Numbered from the stretch's first letter, positions 35,577 through 46,712 are shown. The stretch is DNA of 64,000 nt from Phaeovulum molybdatiresistens (GCF_023544865.1 NZ_JAMJFX010000007.1:80502-144501); one strand, 5' to 3'. Numbers and translations: made by a program. The notes: generated by a model from the letters alone, not told the origin.

Positions 35577-37930
35577 CGCCCCACCCCCCGCGCGCGGGCC
35601 ACGGCGGACAGCACCGCCTCGGGCGTGGCGGGGGCGCGCAGGTCGGGGTAATGCGGCCCGCAGGCCGCGCAGGCATCCGACAGCGCCAGAAAGGCCGAAA
35701 TCCCCAGCATCAGGGGCGGCTCACCCACGGCTTTCGACCGATAGATCGTCTCTTCGCGGTTCTCGCCCGGCCACAGCGCCACGTTGAAGACCGCCGGACG
35801 GTCCGAACAGGCGGGGATCTTGTAGGTCGAGGGCGCATGCGTGCGAAGCCGCCCCCGATCGTCCCAGACCAGTTCCTCGGTCGTCAGCCAGCCCGCGCCC
35901 TGGACATAGCCGCCTTCGACCTGGCCCAGATCGATCGCCGGGTTCAGGCTGGCGCCGGCATCATGCAAGATATCGGCGCGCAGAATGCGGTTCTCACCGG
36001 TCAGCGTGTCGATCACCACCTCGGTCACGGCCGCGCCATAGGCGAAATAGAAAAACGGCCGCCCCCGGCCCGCAGCGCGGTCCCAATCCAGCTTGGGCGT
36101 CGCATAGAACCCGGTCGCCGACAGGCTGATGCGCGCCTGATAGGCCGCTGCAACCGCCGCCTCAAAGCTCGTCCCGGTTTCGCCCGCATAGACGCGTCCT
36201 TCGGCAAAATGCACCTCGGCCGGGGCACAGCCCGCGCGATCCGCCAGAAACCCCGCAATCCGGCCCCGGATCGTATCGCAGGCGGCCTTCACCGCCATGC
36301 CGTTCATGTCCGCCCCCGATGAGGCCGCCGTGGCCGAGGTGTTGGGCACGCGGCCCGTGTCGGTCGCGCTGATCCGCACCCGGTCAATGGGCAGGCCAAA
36401 GGCGGCCGCCGCCACCTGTGTCACCTTTCGGTGCAGACCCTGGCCCATCTCGGTCCCGCCATGGTTCACCGCGACTGATCCGTCCTGATAGACATGCACC
36501 AAGGCCCCCGCCTGGTTCAGATGCGTCAGCGTGAAGGAAATCCCGAATTTCACCGGGCTCAGCGCAAGGCCGCGCTTCAGCACCGGCTGGCCGCGGTTCC
36601 ATTCGGCAATCGCGGCGCGCCGCGCGGCCAGATCGGCCGATTGTTCCAGTGCCGCCACCAGATCATGCAGAATGAAATCCTCGACCGGCTGACCGTAATG
36701 GGTATCTTGCGCGGCGGCTTCCCCCTTCGGCTTTGCGGAAATATCCTCGGGGGGGCTCGGGGGGGCAGACGGCCCCCCCGCCGGGCCGCTTGCGGGCGCG
36801 TAGAAATTGCGCCGGCGCAGCTCCAGCGGGTCAAACCCGGTCTGATGGGCGATGTGGTCCATCACCCGTTCCATCCCCAGCATGCCCTGCGGCCCGCCAA
36901 AGCCGCGAAAGGCGGTGGCGCTTTGGGTATTGGTGCGCAGCCGGTGGCTTTCGATCCGCATCGCGGGGATGAAATAGGCATTGTCGGCATGCAGCATCGC
37001 GCGGTCGGCGACCGGCAGGCTAAGATCCTGGGCCCAGCCGCAGCGGGCGTAATGGGTGAACTCCAGCCCCAGCAGGCGACCTTCCGCATCCACCCCCGCG
37101 CGATAGTCGATGCGGAAATCGTGGCGCTTGCCGGTGATGATGAAATCGTCATCGCGGTCATAGCGCATCCGGCAGGGCCGCCCGGTGGCGCGCGCGGCCA
37201 GCGCACAGGCCACCGCCAGCGCATTGCCCTGGCTTTCCTTGCCGCCAAAGCCCCCGCCCATGCGGCGCATTTCCACCCGCACATCATGCAGCGCAAGCCC
37301 CAGCGCGTCGGCCACCTTGTGCTGGATTTCGCTGGGATGCTGGCTGGAACAGTGGATCACCACCCCCTCATCGCCGGGCAGCGCCAGCGCCGCCTGGCCT
37401 TCCAGATAGAAATGTTCCTGCCCGCCGATTTCAATCTGGCCCGTGACCACATGGGCGGCGCGGGCGATGGCGGCGGCGGCATCGCCGCGGGTCCAGATCA
37501 CCGGGCCGGTTTCAAATCGGCTGTTTGCCGCCAGCGCCTGATCGATGGTCAGGATCGGCGGCAGGGGCGCGATGTCGATGCGCGCGGCCCGCGCCGCCAC
37601 CCGCGCCGCGCGGTGGCTTTCGGCCACCACCAGAAACACCGGCTGGCCCAGGTAATGCACCAGGCCCTGCGCCAGCAGCGGCTCATCCCCGGCCGAGGCC
37701 GAGACGTCATTGGCAAAGGGCAGATCCTCGGCCCGGATCACCGCGACGACGCCCGGGCTTTGGCGCACCGGATCCAGATCCAGCGCCGCGATCCGGCCAT
37801 GCGCGACCGGCGACAGGCCAAAGGCCAGGTGCAGCGTGTCCGCGGGGGTGGGGATGTCATCGGTGTAACGCGCCGCCCCCGTCACATGCAGGCGGGCCGA
37901 ATCATGGGGCAGGGGTTGGGTCACGCTCAT
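35573..37930 (-). CDS. xdhB: Xanthine dehydrogenase molybdopterin-binding subunit
   Basis: The 785-residue subunit carries the molybdenum site that hydroxylates hypoxanthine and xanthine to urate. Visible are [10 protein letters not shown] at the start, [50 protein letters not shown], and the catalytic glutamate in [12 protein letters not shown]. Residues about 379-402, between RRRNFYAP and [11 protein letters not shown], are encoded by a dispersed palindromic element (36724-36795). That segment is proline/glycine-rich and absent from family members as I recall them. The reading frame is intact, and start and stop overlap xdhA and xdhC by ATGA. Confidence 0.96.
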   Translation of the reverse strand: MSVTQPLPHDSARLHVTGAARYTDDIPTPADTLHLAFGLSPVAHGRIAALDLDPVRQSPGVVAVIRAEDLPFANDVSASAGDEPLLAQGLVHYLGQPVFLVVAESHRAARVAARAARIDIAPLPPILTIDQALAANSRFETGPVIWTRGDAAAAIARAAHVVTGQIEIGGQEHFYLEGQAALALPGDEGVVIHCSSQHPSEIQHKVADALGLALHDVRVEMRRMGGGFGGKESQGNALAVACALAARATGRPCRMRYDRDDDFIITGKRHDFRIDYRAGVDAEGRLLGLEFTHYARCGWAQDLSLPVADRAMLHADNAYFIPAMRIESHRLRTNTQSATAFRGFGGPQGMLGMERVMDHIAHQTGFDPLELRRRNFYAPASGPAGGPSAPPSPPEDISAKPKGEAAAQDTHYGQPVEDFILHDLVAALEQSADLAARRAAIAEWNRGQPVLKRGLALSPVKFGISFTLTHLNQAGALVHVYQDGSVAVNHGGTEMGQGLHRKVTQVAAAAFGLPIDRVRISATDTGRVPNTSATAASSGADMNGMAVKAACDTIRGRIAGFLADRAGCAPAEVHFAEGRVYAGETGTSFEAAVAAAYQARISLSATGFYATPKLDWDRAAGRGRPFFYFAYGAAVTEVVIDTLTGENRILRADILHDAGASLNPAIDLGQVEGGYVQGAGWLTTEELVWDDRGRLRTHAPSTYKIPACSDRPAVFNVALWPGENREETIYRSKAVGEPPLMLGISAFLALSDACAACGPHYPDLRAPATPEAVLSAVARARGVGR
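36724..36795. repeat. Dispersed palindromic element, copy C, in frame inside xdhB
   Basis: On the plus strand it reads CCTTCGGCTTTGCGGAAATA then TCCTCGGGGGGG. A G-run/C-run dyad (GGGGGGGCAGACGGCCCCCCC) follows, then GCCGGGCCGC. It is the same element as copies B, D and E. The host gene runs on the minus strand, so the element is read in reverse and encodes [20 protein letters not shown] followed by PKGE without a stop. Confidence 0.85.
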
Positions 37931-39330
37931 GCCCGCACCTCCAGCACCGAAACTGTGGCGCCGCTGCGTTCCAGCCAGTAGCGGTGCAGCATGGCGCGTG
38001 CCCCCGCCATCCGGTAGTCGGCCGAGGCGCGCAGATCGTCCATCGGCGTGAAATCGTCGGCCAGCGCGGGCAGGGCGGCTGTTATCGCGGCCTCGGACCA
38101 GAGGGCGCCGGTCAGCGCGGCTTCCAGCGCGCGGGCGCGTTTCGGGGTGCCGGCCATGCCGCCAAAGGCGATGCGGGCGGCGGTGATCCTGTCGCGCTCG
38201 ACCGTCAGGTTGATCGCGCCGCAGACCGCCGAGATGTCCTGATCGAAGCGTTTGGACAGTTTGTAGCAGGCAAGCCCCGGCGCGGTGGCCGGGATCGTGA
38301 CGCTTTCGACGAATTCGCCGGGGCGACGGTCCTGTTTGCGGTAGTCGAGAAAGAAATCCTCAAGCGGCATTTGCCGCCGATCCGCCCCCCGCCGCAGCGT
38401 AAGCCGCGCGCCAAGCGCGATCAGCGCGGGCGGGCCATCGCCGATCGGCGAGCCATTGGCGATATTGCCGCCGATCGTCGCCGCCTGGCGGATCTGTTCG
38501 CTGGCAAAGCGGCGCAAAAGGCTGGCGAAGGCGGGGTGCGGGCCTTCCATCGCCGCGCGCAGGGCGGCAATGGTCACGCCCGCGCCGATGGTGATTTCGC
38601 CTTTTTTTTCTGTAATCTGGCAAAGATCCTTGCAGCGGTTTGTGAAGATCAGCGGGCCAAGATCGCGCAGATCCTTGGTGACCCAAAGCCCCAGATCGGT
38701 CGCGCCTGCGACAAGCGTGGCATCGGGTGTGTCCAGATAGGCCCGGGCCAGGTCATCGGTGGTTTCGGGCAGGACCGCGGGGGCTGTCTGCCCCCGCACC
38801 CCCGAGGATATTTCGGCAAAGCCGAAGGCAGGCGCATGGGGTCGGTCTTTCAGCAGCCAGTCGGGCGCGGGGGCGGATTGCGCGGCGCGGGCCGCACGGA
38901 TGATGGGCGCATAGCCCGTGCAGCGGCACAGGTTGCCGGCCAGGATGTCGTCGTGATCGTGCCGTCCGTTCAGATGCGCCGCGGCCAGCGAGACCACGAA
39001 GCCCGGTGTGCAAAAGCCGCATTGGCTGGCGTGTTCGTCGATCATCGCCTGTTGCAGCGGGTGCAGCTGGCCGTCGGGGGCGGCGATGCCTTCGACCGTG
39101 CGCAGCGCCTTGCCGTGGATCTGGGGCAGGAACAGCAGGCAGGCGTTCAGCGCGCGGCTGCCGCCCTCGTCGGTGATCATCACCGTGCAGGCGCCGCAAT
39201 CGCCTTCATTGCAGCCTTCCTTGGTGCCGGTCAGGCGGCGATCCTCGCGCAGCCAGTCCAGCACCGTGCGCGTGGGGTCGGTGACCGTCACATGCGTGGT
39301 TTCCCCGTTCAGAAGAAACGAGATATTCAT
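37927..39330 (-). CDS. xdhA: Xanthine dehydrogenase FAD/iron-sulfur subunit
   Basis: The 467-residue subunit has a plant-type [2Fe-2S] domain ([13 protein letters not shown]), a second [2Fe-2S] helical domain ([23 protein letters not shown]) and an FAD domain ([29 protein letters not shown], plus the late CO dehydrogenase-like C-terminal part). It passes electrons from the molybdenum site in XdhB to NAD+. The ATG at 39330 (MNISFLLNG) is the natural start. Residues about 168-184, in the linker before the FAD domain, come from a palindromic element (38779-38828). Confidence 0.95.
   Translation of the reverse strand: MNISFLLNGETTHVTVTDPTRTVLDWLREDRRLTGTKEGCNEGDCGACTVMITDEGGSRALNACLLFLPQIHGKALRTVEGIAAPDGQLHPLQQAMIDEHASQCGFCTPGFVVSLAAAHLNGRHDHDDILAGNLCRCTGYAPIIRAARAAQSAPAPDWLLKDRPHAPAFGFAEISSGVRGQTAPAVLPETTDDLARAYLDTPDATLVAGATDLGLWVTKDLRDLGPLIFTNRCKDLCQITEKKGEITIGAGVTIAALRAAMEGPHPAFASLLRRFASEQIRQAATIGGNIANGSPIGDGPPALIALGARLTLRRGADRRQMPLEDFFLDYRKQDRRPGEFVESVTIPATAPGLACYKLSKRFDQDISAVCGAINLTVERDRITAARIAFGGMAGTPKRARALEAALTGALWSEAAITAALPALADDFTPMDDLRASADYRMAGARAMLHRYWLERSGATVSVLEVRA
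38779..38828. repeat. Dispersed palindromic element, copy D, in frame inside xdhA
   Basis: Read on the minus strand it begins CCTTCGGCTTTGCCGAAATA then TCCTCGGGGG. A GGGGGCAGACAGCCCCC dyad follows. The host gene is also on the minus strand, so the element encodes [18 protein letters not shown] in frame. Its orientation relative to the gene is opposite to that of copy C in xdhB. Confidence 0.85.
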
Positions 39331-39488
39331 GGTGCAATCCGCCGCGGTCTTTTGCGTCAAGGTCCGGGGCGCCCCGCCCGATGCGGCGTAAAGCGGGGGC
39401 GCCTTTTGTCCTGTTGGTCAGGAAACCGCAGGACCGGGCGATTTGGCAAGCCCTTTCCGCCGCCGGGCGGCTGGGCTAGGGTCGCGCC

Positions 39489-42400
39489 ATGACACATCCG
39501 CGATTCATCCACCTGCGCGTTCACACCGAATATTCGCTTCTGGAAGGGGCGGTGCCGGTGAAAAAGCTGATCGGGCTTTGCGAAAAGGCCGGGATGCCGG
39601 CTGTGGCCGTGACCGATACCAATGCGATGTTCGCGGCGCTGGAATTTTCGGTGCTGGCGCAGGGCGCTGGCGTGCAGCCGATCGTGGGCTGTCAGATCTC
39701 GGTCGCGCATGATCCGGCCCAGCCGGGTGAGCGGCCGCGCCCGCCCGCGCCGGTGGTTCTGCTGGCGCAGGATGAAGCCGGTTACATGAACCTGATGAAG
39801 CTGAATTCCTGCCTGTATCTGGACAAGGGCGGGCAGTTGCCGCAGGTGACGCTGGACGAACTGGCCACCCATGCGGCGGGGCTGATCTGTCTGACGGGCG
39901 GGGCGGACGGCCCGGTGGGCCGGTTTCTGCAGGCCGGGCAGGCGGGCAAGGCGCGGCTGCTGATGGAACGGCTAGCGGCGATCTATCCGGACCGGCTGTA
40001 TGTGGAACTGCAGCGCCATCCCGGTGAGGGCGGCGCGCTGCCGCAGGCCGAACGCGCGACCGAGCGTGGGCTGATCGAAATGGCCTATGATCTGGGCCTG
40101 CCGCTGGTCGCCACCAACGATGTCTATTTCCCCAAGCCTGAGATGTATGAGGCGCATGACGCGCTGATCTGCATTTCCGAAGGGGCCTATGTCGACCAGC
40201 AGGAACCGCGCCGTCGCCTGACGCCGCAGCATTACTTCAAATCCGAGGCCGAGATGGCGGCACTGTTCGCCGACCTGCCCGAGGCGCTGGAAAATACGGT
40301 GGAAATCGCGCGCCGCTGTGCTTTTGCCGCCTACAAGCGCAAGCCGATCCTGCCGAAATTCGCCGATGACGAGGTTGAAGAGCTGCGCCGTCAGGCCTGG
40401 GCGGGGCTGGACGCGCGTCTGGCCGTGATCCCCCATGCCGCCCCGGTTGAAGAATACCGCGCCCGGCTGGAGTTCGAGCTGAACATCATCGAGCAGATGG
40501 GTTTCCCCGGCTACTTCCTGATCGTGGCCGACTTCATCAAATGGGGCAAGGCGCAGGGGATTCCGGTGGGGCCGGGGCGGGGCTCGGGCGCGGGCAGCCT
40601 TGTGGCCTATGTGCTGACGATCACCGACCTTGACCCATTGCGCTACAGCCTGCTGTTCGAACGCTTCCTGAACCCGGAACGCGTCTCGATGCCGGACTTC
40701 GACATCGACTTCTGCATGGATCGCCGCGAAGAGGTGATTCAATACGTCCAGCGCAAATACGGGCGCGAGAAGGTGGGCCAGATCATCACCTTCGGCGCGC
40801 TTTTGTCCAAGGCCGCGGTGCGCGACGTGGGGCGCGTGCTGCAGATGTCCTTCATGCAGGTGGACCGCCTGTCCAAGATGATCCCGGTGGAAGGGGTCAA
40901 GCCGGTCAGCATCGAAAAGGCGCTGGCCGATGAACCGCGCCTGCGCGAGGCGGCCCGCGCCGAAGAGGTCGTGGCGCGCCTTCTGAACTATGCCCAGCAG
41001 ATCGAGGGGTTGTTGCGCAACGCCTCGACCCACGCCGCGGGTGTCGTGATTGGCGACCGCCCGCTGGATGAGCTGGTGCCGCTGTATCAGGACCCGCGGT
41101 CCGACATGCCCGCGACCCAGTTCAACATGAAATGGGTGGAACAGGCGGGTCTGGTGAAGTTCGACTTTCTGGGCCTGAAAACCCTGACGGTGATCCAGAA
41201 CGCGGTTGAGCTGATCCAGAAATCCGGCCGCCCGCTGCATGTGGATGCGGCCGGAAACCGGCTGTATGACCCCGCCGAGGGGGCCGAGGATCAGATCAAC
41301 GCGATCCCGATCGACGACGCCAAGACCTACGAACTTTACGCCCGCGCGCAAACCGTGGCGGTGTTCCAGGTCGAAAGTTCCGGCATGATGGATGCGCTGC
41401 GGCGGATGAAGCCCACCTGCATCGAGGATATCGTGGCGCTGGTGGCGCTGTATCGTCCGGGGCCGATGGAAAACATCCCGGTCTATTGCGAGGTCAAGCA
41501 CGGGCTGCGGCCGCTGGAAAGCCTGCATCCCACCATCGACCCGATCCTGGCGGAAACGCAGGGCATCATCGTCTATCAGGAACAGGTGATGCAGATCGCC
41601 CAGGTCATGGCGGGCTATAGCCTGGGCGGCGCCGACCTGTTGCGCCGCGCGATGGGCAAGAAGATCGCCGAGGAAATGGCGAAAGAGCGCCCCAAGTTCA
41701 TTGAAGGCGCCAAGGCCACGCACAATATCGACGCGAAGAAAGCTGGCGAAGTCTTTGACCTTCTGGAGAAATTCGCCAACTACGGCTTTAACAAATCGCA
41801 CGCCGCGGCCTATGCGATCGTCAGCTATCAGACCGCCTGGCTGAAGGCGAACCACCCGGTGGAATTCATGGCCGGCGTCATGAACTGCGATATCCACCTG
41901 ACCGACAAGCTGGCCATCTATGTCGCCGAGACGCGGCGCAACATGGGCATCGAGGTGATCGCGCCCTGCGTCAACCGTTCGCTCGCGACCTTTGACGTGG
42001 TCGATCAGAAACTGGTCTATGCGCTGGGGGCGCTGAAGAACGTCGGTGTCGATGCGATGCGCCTGATCGTGGCGGCGCGGGGCGCCCGGCCCTTTGCCGA
42101 CCTGACCGATTTCGCCCGCCGCTGCGACCTGAAGCGGATCGGCAAGCGGCCGTTGGAAATGCTGGCCCGCGCCGGGGCCTTTGACGCGCTGGACCCGAAC
42201 CGCAAGCGCGTCTTTGACAGTCTGGACGCGTTGGCCGCCTGGTCGGCCGCGGTGGCCGAGGCGAAGGCGTCCTCGCAGGTGTCGCTGTTTGGCGAGGCGG
42301 GCGAGGATCTGCCGCCCCCCCGCATGGCCGATACCGACGACTGGATGCCCGCCGAACGCCTGGCCGAGGAACACAAGGCGGTGGGCTTTTACCTGTCGGG

Positions 42401-42992
42401 CCATCCGCTGGATGATTATATGCCCGCGCTGAAGCGCAAGAAGGTGATGACGCTGGCCGAACTGACCGCGCGCGCCGAGGCCGGGCCGGTGGTGGCCAAG
42501 ATCGCGGGCAATGTGGCGGCGCGGCAGGAAAAGAAATCCGCCAAGGGCAACCGCTTTGCCTTTGTCTCGCTGTCCGATCCGACCGGGCTTTATGAGGTGA
42601 CGGTGTTTTCCGACACGCTGGAAGCGGCGCGGCAATATCTGGAACCGGGGCAGGCCGTGGTCCTGACGGTTGAGGCCAATATGGAAGGCGAGACGCTGAA
42701 ACTGTTGGCGCGCGGGGCCCAGCCGATCGACAGCGTGGCCGCCGATGCGGGTGGCGCGGGGCTGCGGGTGCATGTCGAAACGCCCGAGGCGGTGGCCGCG
42801 GTGGCAGCACTTCTGGACCGCATGCAGCAAGAGGCGCGGGTGCGCGCGCGCGGCCCGGTCAATTTCTGCGTCAACGACCAGGCGCGGGGGGCGGAATATG
42901 AAATCTCGGCCGGGCGCGACTTTCCGGTGAACCCGCAGGTCAAGGGCGCAATCCGCGCGCTGCGCGGCGTCGTCACGGTCGAGGAAATGTAG
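39489..42992 (+). CDS. dnaE: DNA polymerase III alpha subunit
   Basis: The 1167-residue replicative polymerase has an N-terminal PHP domain ([36 protein letters not shown]). The palm carries the catalytic aspartates in [15 protein letters not shown] (Asp403 and Asp405), with [16 protein letters not shown] nearby. The fingers contain [21 protein letters not shown] helix-hairpin-helix and OB-fold tail follow to the end. The length and motif order are those of DnaE1, so this is the main replicase rather than an error-prone DnaE2. It stands alone with 158 bases to xdhA on the other strand. Confidence 0.98.
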   Translation: MTHPRFIHLRVHTEYSLLEGAVPVKKLIGLCEKAGMPAVAVTDTNAMFAALEFSVLAQGAGVQPIVGCQISVAHDPAQPGERPRPPAPVVLLAQDEAGYMNLMKLNSCLYLDKGGQLPQVTLDELATHAAGLICLTGGADGPVGRFLQAGQAGKARLLMERLAAIYPDRLYVELQRHPGEGGALPQAERATERGLIEMAYDLGLPLVATNDVYFPKPEMYEAHDALICISEGAYVDQQEPRRRLTPQHYFKSEAEMAALFADLPEALENTVEIARRCAFAAYKRKPILPKFADDEVEELRRQAWAGLDARLAVIPHAAPVEEYRARLEFELNIIEQMGFPGYFLIVADFIKWGKAQGIPVGPGRGSGAGSLVAYVLTITDLDPLRYSLLFERFLNPERVSMPDFDIDFCMDRREEVIQYVQRKYGREKVGQIITFGALLSKAAVRDVGRVLQMSFMQVDRLSKMIPVEGVKPVSIEKALADEPRLREAARAEEVVARLLNYAQQIEGLLRNASTHAAGVVIGDRPLDELVPLYQDPRSDMPATQFNMKWVEQAGLVKFDFLGLKTLTVIQNAVELIQKSGRPLHVDAAGNRLYDPAEGAEDQINAIPIDDAKTYELYARAQTVAVFQVESSGMMDALRRMKPTCIEDIVALVALYRPGPMENIPVYCEVKHGLRPLESLHPTIDPILAETQGIIVYQEQVMQIAQVMAGYSLGGADLLRRAMGKKIAEEMAKERPKFIEGAKATHNIDAKKAGEVFDLLEKFANYGFNKSHAAAYAIVSYQTAWLKANHPVEFMAGVMNCDIHLTDKLAIYVAETRRNMGIEVIAPCVNRSLATFDVVDQKLVYALGALKNVGVDAMRLIVAARGARPFADLTDFARRCDLKRIGKRPLEMLARAGAFDALDPNRKRVFDSLDALAAWSAAVAEAKASSQVSLFGEAGEDLPPPRMADTDDWMPAERLAEEHKAVGFYLSGHPLDDYMPALKRKKVMTLAELTARAEAGPVVAKIAGNVAARQEKKSAKGNRFAFVSLSDPTGLYEVTVFSDTLEAARQYLEPGQAVVLTVEANMEGETLKLLARGAQPIDSVAADAGGAGLRVHVETPEAVAAVAALLDRMQQEARVRARGPVNFCVNDQARGAEYEISAGRDFPVNPQVKGAIRALRGVVTVEEM

Positions 42993-43015
42993 CCCGCCCG
43001 CGCCTTGCCTGCGCC

Positions 43016-43222
43016 TTACCAGTGCGGCGGGCGCTGATCGGCCAGCGGAATGGTGCCGCCGCCATCGACTTCGCGTTCCGCCTCGCGTTCCAGCAGCAGG
43101 CCAAGGCGGCGCGTCAGGCGTGCGATTTCTGTTTCCTGACGGGCGACGACATCGGACAGGTCTTCGACCATCCGCGTCAGATAGGCGATCTGTTCCTCGG
43201 CCCGTTCGATCCGTTCTTGCAT
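43016..43222 (-). CDS. slyX: SlyX family protein
   Basis: The 68-residue protein starts [20 protein letters not shown] and forms a continuous coiled coil ([20 protein letters not shown], then RLGLLLERE), ending in the hallmark PPHW. SlyX proteins are small, soluble and of unknown function. The ATG at 43222 is chosen because the upstream frame lacks family similarity. It diverges from hisS. Confidence 0.88.
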   Translation of the reverse strand: MQERIERAEEQIAYLTRMVEDLSDVVARQETEIARLTRRLGLLLEREAEREVDGGGTIPLADQRPPHW

Positions 43223-43293
43223 GTCAAACCCCCTGTTGCCGCCCCGCGCCCCATCCGCTACACCCTCGGCCAAGAACAGCACAAGGTTCAGCC

Positions 43294-44796
43294 ATGGCCA
43301 AGGACAAAGCCCCCCGTCGCCCGCGCGCGGAGACGCCGAAGGGATTTCGCGACTATTTCGGCGCGGATGTGACCGAACGCAAGCAGATGCTTGATACGAT
43401 CGCGCAGGTCTATGAGGCGCATGGCTTCGACCCGCTGGAAACCAGCGCGGTCGAAACCGTCGAGGCGCTGGGGAAATACCTGCCCGATGTGGACCGCCCG
43501 AACGAGGGCGTCTTTGCCTGGCAAGAGGATGAGGGCGACTGGCTGGCGCTGCGCTATGACCTGACCGCGCCCTTGGCGCGCGTCGCCGCGCAGTTCCGCA
43601 ACGACCTGCCCAGCCCCTACCGGCGCTATGCGATGGGCCCGGTCTGGCGCAACGAAAAGCCGGGGCCGGGGCGATTCCGCCAGTTTTATCAATGCGATGC
43701 CGATACCGTCGGCGCGCCCTCGGTCGCCGCCGATGCCGAGATTTGCGGCATGCTGTCGGATGCGCTGGAAGCCGTGGGCATCCCGCGCGGCGATTACATT
43801 GTGCGCGTGAACAATCGCAAGGTGCTGAACGGCGTGATGCAGGTGGCGGGCGTCTTTGACCCGGCCAATCCTGACCATATGCATACAGAACGCGGCATCG
43901 TGCTGCGCGCCATCGACAAGTTCGACAAGTTCGGCGAACCGGGGGTGCGCGCGCTGATCGGCAAGGGGCGGTTGGACGAATCCGGCGATTTCACCCCCGG
44001 CGCGGGCCTGTCGGATGAACAGGCCGATATCGTCATGGGCTTCATGTCCGCCAAGCGCGACACCGGGGCGGCGACGGCGGCGCGGCTGCGCGATCTGGTC
44101 GGTGGCTCGGTGCTGGGGATGGAGGGCGTTTCCGAACTGGAAACAATCGCCGAATTGCTGGACGGTCAGGGCTATGGGTCGGACCGTATCGTCATTGACC
44201 CCTCGGTCGTGCGCGGGCTTGGCTATTACACCGGCCCGGTGTTTGAGGCCGAGCTGACCTTTGAAATCCTGGATGAAAAGGGCCGCAAGCGGCAATTCGG
44301 GTCGGTTTCCGGGGGCGGGCGCTATGACGATCTGGTCAAGCGTTTCACGGGCCAGGCGGTGCCGGCCACGGGCGTGTCGATCGGGGTGGACCGGCTCTTG
44401 GCCGCGCTGCGCGCCAAGGGCCGCATCGGCGGAACGGTTCAGGGTCCGGTCGTCGTGACTGTGATGGACCGCGACCGGATGGGCGATTATCTGGCGATGG
44501 CGTCCGAACTGCGCCGCGCCGGCATCCGCGCCGAGGTCTATCTGGGCAATCCCAAGAACTTCGGCAACCAGCTGAAATACGCCGACAAGCGCGAAAGCCC
44601 CGTGGCGATCATCCAGGGCGGGGATGAGGCCGCGCGCGGCGTGGTGCAGATCAAGGACCTCGTGTTGGGTGCGAAGATCGCCGCGCAAGCCTCTTTGGAA
44701 GAATGGAAATCCCAGCCCGCCCAGGTCGAGGTCGCCCGCACCGACATGGTCGCCACGGTGCGTGCGATGTTGGGCCAGAACGTGACGGGGGCGTAA
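43294..44796 (+). CDS. hisS: Histidine-tRNA ligase
   Basis: This 500-residue class II synthetase has the motif 1 region [10 protein letters not shown]...LETSAVE, motif 2 [20 protein letters not shown], the histidine-specific [17 protein letters not shown], motif 3 [12 protein letters not shown] and a C-terminal anticodon-binding domain (VEVYLG..-type fold at about 390-490). It starts at the ATG at 43294 ([10 protein letters not shown]). The stop overlaps the hisZ start by one base (TAATG). Confidence 0.96.
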   Translation: MAKDKAPRRPRAETPKGFRDYFGADVTERKQMLDTIAQVYEAHGFDPLETSAVETVEALGKYLPDVDRPNEGVFAWQEDEGDWLALRYDLTAPLARVAAQFRNDLPSPYRRYAMGPVWRNEKPGPGRFRQFYQCDADTVGAPSVAADAEICGMLSDALEAVGIPRGDYIVRVNNRKVLNGVMQVAGVFDPANPDHMHTERGIVLRAIDKFDKFGEPGVRALIGKGRLDESGDFTPGAGLSDEQADIVMGFMSAKRDTGAATAARLRDLVGGSVLGMEGVSELETIAELLDGQGYGSDRIVIDPSVVRGLGYYTGPVFEAELTFEILDEKGRKRQFGSVSGGGRYDDLVKRFTGQAVPATGVSIGVDRLLAALRAKGRIGGTVQGPVVVTVMDRDRMGDYLAMASELRRAGIRAEVYLGNPKNFGNQLKYADKRESPVAIIQGGDEAARGVVQIKDLVLGAKIAAQASLEEWKSQPAQVEVARTDMVATVRAMLGQNVTGA

Positions 44797-45872
44797 TGGC
44801 CAGCAAATCCGACGCCCGCGCAACCGGCGCGCGCCTTCTGGACGCCTTTCGCGCCGAAGGCGCCGTCGAGGTCGATCCCGACATCCTGCAACCGGCCGAG
44901 GCGCTGCTGGATCTGTATGGCGAGGATATCCGCGCCCGCGCCTATGTGACCGCCGATCCCCTGCGCGGCGAGATGATGCTGCGCCCCGATTTCACCGTGC
45001 CGGTGGTGCAGGCCCATATGGCCAACGGGGCCGAGCCCGCGCGCTATTGCTATCTGGGCGAGGTTTTCCGCAAGCAGGATCATCGCGGCCCCGCGCGCAC
45101 GGCGGAATATTTCCAGGCGGGATATGAGGTCTTTGACCGCGCCGCCCCCGAACAGGCCGATGCCGAGGTCTTTGCGCTGTTCGCCCGTCTGCTCGCGCCG
45201 CTGAACCTGCGCGCGACGATCGGCGATATCGGCCTGCTGACCGCCGCTGTGGCGGGGCTTGATACGCTGTCCACGCGCAAGGCCGCGCTGATGCGCCACA
45301 TCTGGCGCCCGCAGCGGTTCCACAAGCTGATGGAGCGTTACGCGGGCCTGACCCCGGTGCCCGCCACCCGCGCGGCGCTGCTGGCGGGGCAGGCCGAGCG
45401 TGATGCGCCCTGGATCGGCCTGCGCTCGGCGCAAGAGCTGCAGGCGCGCCTGGACCGCCTGCGTGAAGATGCCGCCGCCCGGCCGATCGCCACGCAGGAT
45501 GTGGCGCGCCTTGATGCGCTGTTCGCGCTGCGCTGCCCTGCGGACCAGGCGGTCGAGGCGCTGCGCGCGCTGGACATTCCCGCCCTGACCCCCGCCATCG
45601 CACGCCTTCAGGCGCGGCTTTCGGCGCTGGCGGCGCGCGGGATCGACCTGGGCGCGGTCGGCTTTGATGCCAGCCACGGGCGGACCACGATGGAATATTA
45701 CGACGGCTTCGTCTTCACCTTCTCGGCCGCCGCGCCGGATTTGCCGCCGGTGGCTTCGGGTGGGCGCTATGACGCGCTGACGCGGGTGCTGGGGCAGGGC
45801 AAGTCGATCCCGGCGGTGGGCGGGGTGATCCGGCCCGGCCTGGTCGCGGACCTTGGGGGGTTGGACGCATGA
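44796..45872 (+). CDS. hisZ: ATP phosphoribosyltransferase regulatory subunit
   Basis: The 358-residue protein is a paralogue of histidyl-tRNA synthetase that lacks the anticodon-binding domain. It keeps the class II fold (MLRPDFTVPVVQAH, YLGEVFRKQDHRGPARTAEYF, GRTTMEYYDGFVFTF, VASGGRYDALTRVLG). It pairs with short-form HisG and makes it active and histidine-sensitive. It sits between hisS and hisG with overlaps at both ends, so the tRNA synthetase and first-step histidine enzymes are made together. Confidence 0.95.
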   Translation: MASKSDARATGARLLDAFRAEGAVEVDPDILQPAEALLDLYGEDIRARAYVTADPLRGEMMLRPDFTVPVVQAHMANGAEPARYCYLGEVFRKQDHRGPARTAEYFQAGYEVFDRAAPEQADAEVFALFARLLAPLNLRATIGDIGLLTAAVAGLDTLSTRKAALMRHIWRPQRFHKLMERYAGLTPVPATRAALLAGQAERDAPWIGLRSAQELQARLDRLREDAAARPIATQDVARLDALFALRCPADQAVEALRALDIPALTPAIARLQARLSALAARGIDLGAVGFDASHGRTTMEYYDGFVFTFSAAAPDLPPVASGGRYDALTRVLGQGKSIPAVGGVIRPGLVADLGGLDA

Positions 45873-46576
45873 CGCTGAAGCTGGGCGTGCCGTCCAAGGG
45901 GCGGCTGATGGAACAATGCTTTGACTGGTTCGCGGCGCGCGGCGTGCGCCTGCGCCGGACCGGGTCGGATCGCGAATATGCCGGCGCTGTTGATGGCGCG
46001 CCGGGGGTCGAACTGGTGCTGCTGTCAGCGGGGGAAATCCCGCGCGAACTGGCGGCAGGGCGCATCCATCTGGGCGTGACCGGGTCGGATCTGGTGCGCG
46101 ACAAGCTGGCCGACTGGCAGGCCCAGGTCGCCGATCTGGCGCCGATGGGCTTTGGCCATGCCGATCTGATCATCGCGGTGCCCGCCTGCTGGGCCGATGT
46201 CGATACGCTGGAGGATCTGGATGCCGTGGCGCATGCCTTCCGCCGCGCGCATGGCCACCGGCTGCGGATTGCCACGAAATACCACCGCCTCGTGCGCGAA
46301 TTCCTGACCCGCGAGGGTGTCGCCGATTATCAGCTGGTCGACAGCCAGGGCGCGACCGAGGGCACGGTCAAGAACCTGACCGCCGAGGCGATCGCCGACA
46401 TCACCTCCTCGGGGGAAACGCTGCGCGCCAACCACCTCAAGATCCTGTCGGACGGGCTGATCCACCAAAGCCAGGCGACGCTGTTCGCCGCCCGCGCGGC
46501 CGACTGGTCGGGCGACGGACAGGCGATCCTGCGCGCCTTCTGCGATCGTCTTGGTCTTGGCGCGCCCGAACTCTGA
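45869..46576 (+). CDS. hisG: ATP phosphoribosyltransferase catalytic subunit, short form
   Basis: The 235-residue product lacks the C-terminal regulatory domain of long HisG, which explains the adjacent hisZ. Visible motifs are LKLGVPSKGRLMEQCFDWFA, ELVLLSAGEIPRELAAGRIH, LGVTGSDLVRDKL and the PRPP-binding VDSQGATEGTVKNL. It catalyses the first step of histidine synthesis. It overlaps hisZ by ATGA. Confidence 0.96.
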   Translation: MTLKLGVPSKGRLMEQCFDWFAARGVRLRRTGSDREYAGAVDGAPGVELVLLSAGEIPRELAAGRIHLGVTGSDLVRDKLADWQAQVADLAPMGFGHADLIIAVPACWADVDTLEDLDAVAHAFRRAHGHRLRIATKYHRLVREFLTREGVADYQLVDSQGATEGTVKNLTAEAIADITSSGETLRANHLKILSDGLIHQSQATLFAARAADWSGDGQAILRAFCDRLGLGAPEL

Positions 46577-46586
46577 CCCCGGCTGT

Positions 46587-46710
46587 CCTTCGGCTTTGTT
46601 CAAATATCCCGGGGGGACCGGGGGGCTGGCCCCCCGGCCTGACCGCCTGTGGTGACCCCGGGGGTTTTGCACCCCCGGACCCCCGCAGGATATTTGGGCA
46701 AAGCCGAAGG
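46587..46710. repeat. Two inverted copies of the palindromic element (copy E) between hisG and a DUF1489 gene
   Basis: Outer arms at 46587-46609 (CCTTCGGCTTTGTTC...) and 46688-46710 (...GGGCAAAGCCGAAGG) pair at 21 of 23 positions. Inside are the GGGGG-rich dyads of each copy (for example GGGGGGCTGGCCCCCC at 46620-46635). Two elements therefore stand tail to tail between converging genes and probably form the shared terminator. Confidence 0.85.
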
Positions 46711-46712
46711 GA

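Noticed and set aside
39972..42830. 952-residue minus-strand frame opposite dnaE
   Set aside because: It is antisense to an unambiguous DnaE with catalytic residues in place. Composition is typical of a shadow frame.
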